Shown here: positions 1 to 7,029 of the stretch, in pieces
How positions within the stretch are numbered: position 1 is the stretch's first letter
How the letters are laid out: each line of letters opens with the position of its first letter
Assembly (NCBI GenBank): GCA_024638355.1
Contig: JAHEKO010000197.1
Location: forward strand, 1 to 7,029
DNA: 7,029 bases
Source of the DNA: Acidobacteriota bacterium
GTDB lineage: Bacteria; Acidobacteriota; Thermoanaerobaculia; Multivoradales; JAHEKO01
Reading direction: 5' to 3'
The notes under the pieces: model-generated
Seen by the model: only the letters and a program-made list of their open reading frames with translations
Databases searched by the model: none
Told to the model about the DNA's origin: nothing
Translations under genes and position numbers: made by a program

Positions 1-610
1 TTACCTGCACCGGCCGCTTGAGCAGCTTGATCACCGCGTCGAGCTGGCGCCCGACCTCCTTCTGCGCCTTCTCCAGCTCGCGGATTCTCTTGGCCAGCGC
101 GGGATCGCTGGCGCTGCCGACCCGCGCCGCCCGCTTGCGCCGCACCGGGCGCGAGGCCTTGGGGCGTCCGCGCGGGCTCTTCTTGCGCAGATCGGCGAAC
201 ACCGCCACCGCCTTGGCCGGGAAGCGGCGCTTGCGCCCCTCGCCGACGTGCGGAATGCGATCGCCGAAGAGCTTCACGTAGCGCACCAGCGTCGGATACG
301 AAATCCCGGTTCTGCGGCCGATCTCCGACAGGGTCAAGAGCCCACGCGCGACTGCGCCGCGCTTGGTCGCCTTCGCCTTCTTCTTCTTCTTGGCCGCCAC
401 CTTGCGCGGGCGCCCGCTCTTCTTCAGATTCTCCGCCTTGATCTTCTTGACCGCGGCGATCGCCGCTCGCGGATAGCGCTGCTTACGCCCTTCGCCCACC
501 GAAGGGATGCGATCCTTGAACAGCTTCTTGTAGCGCTGCAGTGTCGGCATCGACACTCCCGCGCGCTTCGACACCTCGGTCAAGGTGTACAGCTTTTCCT
601 GCTTTGCCAC
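1..610 (-). CDS. Tandem MerR-like HTH / AT-hook / coiled-coil DNA-binding protein (3' end off window)
   Basis: Reading leftward from GTG at 610-608, 203 codons are open to the window edge and no stop is reached, so the C-terminus is missing. The start is supported by a GGAGGT sequence at 620-615 and an in-frame TAA at 634-632. Seen: residues 7-58 and 91-142 are two copies of one unit resembling the MerR-type winged HTH (first copy begins YTLTEVSKRAGVSMPTLQRY), about 29 of 52 positions identical, both containing DRIP-x-VGEGRK. Each copy is followed by an AT-hook-like core, GRPRK at 66-70 and RGRPK at 147-151. A lysine tract (KKKKK) lies near 74-78. From 172 to 197 hydrophobic residues fall in a/d heptad positions (L172, I176, L179, V186, L190, V193, L197), a likely dimerising coiled coil. 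MerR proteins normally carry one HTH per chain. Inferred role: a DNA-binding regulator or DNA-bridging architectural protein; the target is unknown. It was not recognised as a named family. Confidence 0.85.
   Translation of the reverse strand, partial: MAKQEKLYTLTEVSKRAGVSMPTLQRYKKLFKDRIPSVGEGRKQRYPRAAIAAVKKIKAENLKKSGRPRKVAAKKKKKAKATKRGAVARGLLTLSEIGRRTGISYPTLVRYVKLFGDRIPHVGEGRKRRFPAKAVAVFADLRKKSPRGRPKASRPVRRKRAARVGSASDPALAKRIRELEKAQKEVGRQLDAVIKLLKRPVQV
185..340 (-). repeat. Second copy of internally duplicated MerR-like HTH unit
   Basis: This encodes residues 91-142 of the left-edge protein and pairs with the copy at 437-592. It is followed by RGRPK and a basic tail (RPVRRKR), so the duplicated module is HTH plus AT-hook-like motif, not the HTH alone. 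Differences concentrate at the recognition-helix edges (M/Y, Q/V, K/V), so the two copies may read different half-sites; that last point is inference. Confidence 0.85.
437..592 (-). repeat. First copy of internally duplicated MerR-like HTH unit
   Basis: This encodes residues 7-58 of the left-edge protein. The unit aligns without gaps to residues 91-142 (positions 185-340), with about 56% amino-acid identity. The best-kept blocks are PTL-x-RY-x-KLF, DRIP and VGEGRK. It is followed in the protein by GRPRK. The DNA copies have diverged clearly, so this is an old in-gene duplication and not a recent or assembly-made repeat. Confidence 0.85.
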
Positions 611-614
611 CTTT

Positions 615-620
615 ACCTCC
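615..620 (-). promoter_or_regulatory. Ribosome binding site of the tandem-HTH gene
   Basis: On the minus strand GGAGGT lies 4 nt before the GTG codon at 610-608. It is the clearest Shine-Dalgarno sequence in the window and fixes the GTG start. The stop codon at 634-632 rules out a longer frame. Confidence 0.8.
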
Positions 621-659
621 CTAGCTCTTGGTTAAAGGGTTTGGCTCGGAACAAGCTCA

Positions 660-687
660 AGTATTCATTGAATATTGCTCCTGTCAA
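660..687 (-). promoter_or_regulatory. Candidate sigma-70-type promoter of the tandem-HTH gene
   Basis: On the minus strand a perfect TTGACA (687-682) is followed after 16 bp by AATACT (665-660, 4 of 6 to TATAAT), about 50 bp before the GTG start. An alternative -10, TATAAC at 714-709 (5 of 6), has no good -35 at normal spacing. The TTGACA lies inside a dyad arm and the -10 inside a second dyad, so a bound repressor or the gene's own product could block it; that is inference from the overlap. Confidence 0.5.
662..674. promoter_or_regulatory. 13-bp palindrome at the candidate -10
   Basis: TATTCA-T-TGAATA is a perfect inverted repeat around one central base. It overlaps the candidate -10 of the tandem-HTH gene and lies in the most AT-rich part of the window. 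It is a plausible regulator site, but a short AT-rich palindrome can arise by chance. Confidence 0.4.
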
Positions 688-704
688 GGACAACCCGACA
701 GGAG
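678..704. promoter_or_regulatory. 8-bp inverted repeat overlapping the -35 (candidate operator)
   Basis: CTCCTGTC at 678-685 and GACAGGAG at 697-704 are perfect inverted arms separated by 11 bp. The left arm overlaps the minus-strand TTGACA. As RNA this could also fold at the 3' end of the dppC transcript, but no U-run follows on the minus strand, so an operator is preferred over an intrinsic terminator. Confidence 0.5.
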
Positions 705-725
705 AATCGTTATATTGCGTTTTTC

Positions 726-1556
726 TCAAACCGACTTGTCGACTTGCAGGCGACGCTCGCGGGGATCGAGATAGTCGACCAGCGCGTCGCCCAGGAAATT
801 GAGGCCCATCACGGTGAGCAAGATGGCGAGACCCGGGAAGAGGCCGAGATGCGGAGCATCGAGCAGATGGCTGCGCCCGGCGTTGATCATCGCTCCCCAG
901 GACGGCGTCGGCGGCTGGATGCCGAGGCCGAGAAACGAAAGGCTCGCCTCGGCCAGGATCGCACCCGCCATACCCAGGCTGAGCTGCACCGTCAACGTCG
1001 GCAGAACATTCGGCAGGATGTGTCGCGACAGTACGCGGCGGCGGCGCAGACCGGTGGCGTGAGCCGCGGCGACGAACTCCATCTCGCGGATCTGCAGCAC
1101 CTGGCCGCGGACCAGACGCGCGTACCCCACCCAGCCGATGACCACCAGCGCCAGGATCACGTGGCGCAGGGCCGGGCCGAGCACCGCCACCAGGGCGATC
1201 GCGAGCAGGATGCCCGGGAAGGCCAGGAAGACGTCGCTTACCCGCATCAACAGGGCGTCGACGCGACCGCCGAAGAAACCGGAGGCGGCGCCAATGAGGC
1301 TGCCGACCGCCCCGGAGAGAAGGACGACCGCGAGTCCGACTCCGAGCGACACGCGGGCGCCGAACATCAGGCGCGAAAGAATGTCTCGGCCGAGCTCGTC
1401 GAGGCCGAGGGGATGCTCGAGCGATGGCGACTCCAACCGGCGGTCGAGGTTCTGTCGAGCGGGGTCGTGCGGCGCGAGCAGCGGTGCCAGCAGCGCAGCG
1501 ACCGCGAACAGCGCTACCAGCGCAGCGCCGGCGACGACCGGGGCGCGCGCTCTCAT
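726..1556 (-). CDS. dppC: DppC-type ABC transporter permease
   Basis: This is an inner-membrane permease of the dipeptide/oligopeptide/nickel ABC importer family, 276 aa, a usual length for DppC/OppC. Seen: an N-terminal membrane segment (residues 6-28) ending in APHDP; the family signature HPLGLDELGRD at 48-58 followed by SRLMFGARVSL; several further hydrophobic segments; the cytoplasmic EAA-like loop for ATPase docking around 160-182 (AAAHATG to ILP); then SFLGLGIQPPTPSWG at 207-221 and a closing DYLDPRERR. ATG at 1556 is the only canonical start nearby, with a weak GCGGGG at 1568-1563. Its partner dppB lies upstream on the same strand but is separated by the opposite-strand msrC. The family is certain; the solute is not, since peptides, nickel and sugars are all carried by relatives and no binding protein is present to tell. 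Confidence 0.93.
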   Translation of the reverse strand: MRARAPVVAGAALVALFAVAALLAPLLAPHDPARQNLDRRLESPSLEHPLGLDELGRDILSRLMFGARVSLGVGLAVVLLSGAVGSLIGAASGFFGGRVDALLMRVSDVFLAFPGILLAIALVAVLGPALRHVILALVVIGWVGYARLVRGQVLQIREMEFVAAAHATGLRRRRVLSRHILPNVLPTLTVQLSLGMAGAILAEASLSFLGLGIQPPTPSWGAMINAGRSHLLDAPHLGLFPGLAILLTVMGLNFLGDALVDYLDPRERRLQVDKSV

Positions 1557-1600
1557 ACCGTGCCCCGCGCGACCGTTCCGGGTTGTAGTATCGGCTCCCG
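1557..1600. promoter_or_regulatory. 44-bp divergent spacer between dppC and msrC
   Basis: The starts of dppC (minus) and msrC (plus) are only 44 bp apart. The spacer has no convincing pair of -35 and -10 elements for either gene. On the plus strand TAGTAT (1586-1591) is a poor -10 match with no -35, and would give an almost leaderless msrC mRNA. A promoter for either gene must therefore overlap its neighbour's coding sequence, or dppC is read through from dppB. Confidence 0.4.
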
Positions 1601-2077
1601 ATGACCACCGCCGAGGCCTACCGTGAAGCCGAGCGCGAGATCGCGGCCCTGCTCGACGGTTCGACCGATCCGATCGCCGCCATGGCCAGCTGCGCTTCGG
1701 TGCTGCACCAGCGCCTGCCCCAGTCGAGCTGGACCGGCTTCTACCGCGTGGTCGCGCCGGAGCTGCTGCGGATCGGCCCCTACCAGGGCCCGCCCGGCTG
1801 CCTGGAGATCCCGTTCGGCAGCGGCGTCTGCGGTACGGTCGCCGCCAGCCGCGAGCCCCTCGTCGTGCGCGACGTGCACGCCTTCGACGGGCACATCGCC
1901 TGCGACCCGCGCGCGCGCGCGGAGGTGGTGGTGCCGGTCTTCGATCCCGACGGCGATCTGGTGGCGGTGCTCGACGTCGACTCCCACCGTGAGGCCGCTT
2001 TCGACGACGGCGATCGCCTCGGTCTCGAGCGCGTCGCGGCGCTGCTCGCTCCCTGCTTCGCCGGCGGCACGCCGTAG
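1601..2077 (+). CDS. msrC: Free methionine-(R)-sulfoxide reductase, GAF-fold
   Basis: This cytosolic enzyme reduces free methionine-(R)-sulfoxide to methionine using thioredoxin-type reductant (fRMsr, EC 1.8.4.14), a repair and salvage step under oxidative stress. It has 158 aa, the usual single-GAF length. Seen: WTGFY at 44-48, IGPYQG at 58-63, GSGVCG at 73-78, DVHAFDGHIACD at 91-102 and VLDVDS at 123-128. Cysteines 67, 77 and 101 have the same spacing (10 and 24) as E. coli Cys84, Cys94 and Cys118, so the catalytic and resolving set is complete. The ATG start matches the family N-terminus; no clear ribosome binding site is present. It is the only plus-strand gene here, filling the space between dppC (44 bp away) and dppB (stops 8 bp apart, tail to tail). 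Base composition resembles its neighbours. Confidence 0.95.
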   Translation: MTTAEAYREAEREIAALLDGSTDPIAAMASCASVLHQRLPQSSWTGFYRVVAPELLRIGPYQGPPGCLEIPFGSGVCGTVAASREPLVVRDVHAFDGHIACDPRARAEVVVPVFDPDGDLVAVLDVDSHREAAFDDGDRLGLERVAALLAPCFAGGTP

Positions 2078-2085
2078 GCGCGGGG

Positions 2086-3002
2086 TCATGAAACGCGGAT
2101 CCTCGGGTCGAGCAGGGCGTAGAAGAGGTCGGTCAGCAGGTTGAGGACGACGTAGGTCAGAGCGATCGCCAGCACGCCGCCTTGCACCAGCGGATAGTCG
2201 CGCAGCTGGATCGCCTGGATGACCATCCGGCCCACCCCCGGCCACGAGAAGATCGTCTCGGTGATGATCGCGCCGGTCAGCAGCGCACCGAACTGCAGGC
2301 CGACGACCGTCGTGACCGGAATCGACGCGTTGCGCAGAGCGTGCCTCAGGACGACCCCCACTCGAGTCAGCCCCTTGGCCTCGGCGGTCACCAGGTAGGG
2401 ACGATGCAGCTCTTCGGCCAGTGAGCTGCGAACCATCCGCGTCAGGAGACCCGCCAGCGCGGTGCCGAGGGTGATCGCGGGCAGCACCAGGCTGGCGGCG
2501 CCCGAGCGGCCCGACACCGGGAAGAGGTCGAACTGGATGGCGAAGAGCAGGATCAGCATCGGGCCGAGCCAGAAGTTCGGTAGCGAGACGCCGAGCAACG
2601 CGAAGAAGCGTGAGAAGTGGTCGGCGAAGCTGTTGCGGTAGTAGGCGGCCAGGATCCCCAACGGCAACGCCACCGCCAAGGCCACCAGCATGCTGGCGAC
2701 CGCCAGCAGAATGGTCGACGGATAGCGGCGCAGCAGAATGTCCGAGACCGGCTCCGCGAAGTGGAGCGAGCGCCCCAGATCGCCGCGCAGCAGCCCGCCC
2801 ATGTAGGAGAGGTACTGCGTCCCGAGGGGGCGGTCGAGTCCGAGCTCGTGACGCAGGGCTTCGACGTCGCTGCGCTGGGCGCCTTCGCCCAGCATCATCT
2901 CCACCGGATCGCCCGGGATGAGATGAATCAGCGAAAAGACCAGGGTAGAGACCAGCAGCGCGATCGGAACGGCCTGGCCCAGACGGCGGAGAAGGTAGGC
3001 GG

Positions 3003-3006
<4 letters not shown>
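2086..3006 (-). CDS. dppB: DppB-type ABC transporter permease
   Basis: This is the second inner-membrane permease of a dipeptide/oligopeptide-type ABC importer, 306 aa, full length. Seen: YLLRRLGQAVPIALLVSTLV at the N-terminus, then HLIPGDPVEMM (28-38), LGLDRPLGTQYL (55-66), GDLGRSL (75-81), hydrophobic segments near 98-121, 134-158, 172-190, 230-250 and 275-297, the EAA loop AEAKG to ASIP (208-230), TIFSWPGVGR (251-260) and the terminal YALLDPRIRVS. ATG at 3006-3004 overlaps the TGA of the upstream activator gene as ATGA, and no good ribosome binding site precedes it, so translation is probably coupled to the activator. Stop TGA is at 2088-2086. The same reading frame stays open far upstream through the activator, but that part has no coding character of its own. 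The solute is undetermined. Confidence 0.95.
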
Positions 3007-5924
<2,918 letters not shown>

Positions 5925-6118
5925 GCCGCCCGGATCGACGAGGGCATCGCTCCAGGTCGAGAGCGGGCGCCAGCGCGCCAGGCGCAGGTGGGCCAGCAGA
6001 GAACACGCCTGGAGCAGGATCGAGAGTCGCTGCCGGTCGCTCAGCGAACGGCCCGCCAGCGGCTCGCCCGGCCCCGCCTCGAGCGCCGTATGCCGCAGCC
6101 GAGCGGCCGCCGTGTCCT
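5925..6118 (-). other. Gap between aroA and activator; open in the activator's frame
   Basis: The activator's frame continues upstream without a stop through this whole stretch and into the aroA 3' end. Reading it gives plausible helical protein (for example LSDRQRLSILLQACSLLAHL), but no ATG, GTG or TTG occurs in frame; only CTG and ATC codons do. Either the gene starts at a non-standard codon here, or a frameshift or sequence error hides the start, or the similarity is fortuitous and the stretch is a spacer. No convincing promoter, sigma-54 site or terminator was seen in it. Confidence 0.5.
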
Positions 6119-7029
6119 CTACTCCCCCAGGCAGCGCTCGAAGTCCTCCCAGAAGCCCGGATACGATTTCGCCACCACTCCGGGATCCGCGATCTCGACT
6201 CCGGGCCGGCGCAGGCCGGTGAGGGCGAAGCTCATCGCGATGCGGTGATCGTCGTAGGTCGCGACCCTGACCGGCGTCGCCGGCGGCCGGGAGCGCGCCC
6301 AGACCCCCGGAATCGTCAAGCCGTCGGGCAGCTCCTCGGCGGCGACGCCCAGGCGCTCGAGCTCCGCCGCGCAGGCGGCGAGCCGATCGCTTTCCTTGAT
6401 GCGCAAGTGGGCCACGTTGCGGATGTGGGTCGTGCCGGCGGCGAACGGCGCGATCGCCGCCAGCGTCGGCACCTGATCGGGCAGATCGGCCATGTCGACG
6501 TCGAGGCCGACGAGGCGCTCGCCGCCGGAGACGGTCACTCGGTCAGGATCGCGCCACTCTATCGCGGCGCCCATCTGCCGCAGGAGATCGAGGAAGCGGC
6601 GGTCACCCTGGCGGGAGTCCACACGGCCGCCGCGCAGAACCACCCTGCCGCGGGTGAGGGCGGCCGCCGCCGCGAAGTAGGCCGCCGCCGACAGGTCGCC
6701 CTCGACCGCGAAGCGGGCGGGCGGGTCGAGACCGGGCTCGACGACGAAGATTCCCGCGCCCGCGCTCTCGATCCGGGCCCCGAACCGCTCCAGCACCTGC
6801 AGCGTGACGTCGACGTAGGGCGCCGAGGTGACCGCGGCCGCGCGGATCTCCAGCGGCTCCGCCACGCGGGTCGCCACCATCAGCAGGGCCGACAGAAACT
6901 GGCTCGATTCGCCGGCGTCGATCGCGATCGTGCCGCCGTGCAGCGCGCGGCCCTCGATCGTCAGGGGCAGGAAGCCCTCGGCCGCGCGGCAGTCGATGCG
7001 AGCCCCGAGCCCGCGCAGCGCGCCGATCA
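6119..7029 (-). CDS. aroA: EPSP synthase (3-phosphoshikimate 1-carboxyvinyltransferase), C-terminal part
   Basis: This enzyme joins shikimate 3-phosphate and phosphoenolpyruvate, the sixth step of the shikimate pathway to chorismate and aromatic amino acids, in the cytosol. The last 302 residues are in the window (stop TAG 6121-6119); about 120-130 N-terminal residues lie beyond the right edge. Seen: GFLPLTIEG and SSQFLSALLM (substrate-binding SSQ at 6907-6899), GDLSAAAYFAAAAAL, MADLPDQVPTLAA with the catalytic Asp (E. coli Asp313), HLRIKESDRL with the catalytic Lys-Glu pair (E. coli Lys340/Glu341), ATYDDHRIAMSFAL (His385/Arg386) and GVVAKSYPGFW (Lys411). All visible active-site residues are kept. 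The ATG at 6880 is internal, because the frame continues upstream with good family similarity to the window edge. The activator gene follows downstream on the same strand. Confidence 0.97.
   Translation of the reverse strand, partial: IGALRGLGARIDCRAAEGFLPLTIEGRALHGGTIAIDAGESSQFLSALLMVATRVAEPLEIRAAAVTSAPYVDVTLQVLERFGARIESAGAGIFVVEPGLDPPARFAVEGDLSAAAYFAAAAALTRGRVVLRGGRVDSRQGDRRFLDLLRQMGAAIEWRDPDRVTVSGGERLVGLDVDMADLPDQVPTLAAIAPFAAGTTHIRNVAHLRIKESDRLAACAAELERLGVAAEELPDGLTIPGVWARSRPPATPVRVATYDDHRIAMSFALTGLRRPGVEIADPGVVAKSYPGFWEDFERCLGE

Noticed and set aside
1..3. TTA at the left edge as the stop codon (TAA) of the tandem-HTH gene
   Set aside because: Counting codons from GTG 610 puts GTA at 4-2, so the TAA at 3-1 is out of frame and the gene continues past the edge.
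678..704. Inverted repeat as an intrinsic terminator of dppC
   Set aside because: The stem is 8 bp with an 11-nt loop and no U-run follows in the minus-strand direction. It overlaps a consensus -35, so an operator fits better, though a weak terminator is not excluded.
1586..1591. TAGTAT as the msrC -10 element
   Set aside because: It matches 4 of 6 positions, has no -35 at 16-18 bp, and would place the transcript start almost on the ATG.
675..1604. Plus-strand open frame of 309 codons across dppC
   Set aside because: It is the antisense shadow of dppC with no family features; dppC has the full permease signature.
6492..6680. Small plus-strand open frame inside aroA
   Set aside because: It is an antisense shadow of conserved EPSP synthase sequence, with no ribosome binding site or recognisable features.

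Overview
The window is GC-rich bacterial chromosome (roughly 70% G+C by eye) with dense, mostly minus-strand genes. No RNA gene, insertion sequence or CRISPR array was seen. The gene set (EPSP synthase, dipeptide-type ABC permeases, free methionine sulfoxide reductase) is ordinary bacterial metabolism. A sigma-54 activator with a TPR-like solenoid in place of a receiver domain, plus a lysine-rich MerR-like protein, would fit Acidobacteriota or a similar GC-rich, regulator-rich phylum. That assignment is inference and weak.

Layout in minus-strand order of transcription, from the right edge. aroA (3' part, to 6119) encodes the last ~300 residues of EPSP synthase. A gap of 194 bp by the first canonical start leads to a large gene (5924-3003) for a sigma-54-dependent activator with an alpha-solenoid sensor half, an AAA+ domain with GAFTGA, and a Fis-type helix-turn-helix. 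Its stop overlaps the start of dppB (3006-2086) by 4 nt. The partner permease gene dppC (1556-726) lies on the same strand about 530 bp further on. Between the two sits msrC (1601-2077), a complete free methionine-(R)-sulfoxide reductase gene on the opposite strand, fitting almost exactly in the gap. A 115-bp AT-richer spacer with two dyads and a promoter candidate follows. The last gene (610 to beyond position 1) encodes an unusual small protein with two copies of a MerR-like helix-turn-helix, each followed by an AT-hook-like motif, then a lysine-rich tract and a coiled coil.

How it may work together: the activator and dppB are almost certainly co-translated, so a peptide-uptake (or related solute) permease pair is probably made together with a solenoid-type activator. 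A transcript reaching dppC from the activator would be antisense to all of msrC, the arrangement of a noncontiguous operon. The ATPases and solute-binding protein of the transporter are not in the window. The most novel-looking item is the tandem HTH/AT-hook/coiled-coil protein at the left edge, with its AT-rich, dyad-containing promoter region.
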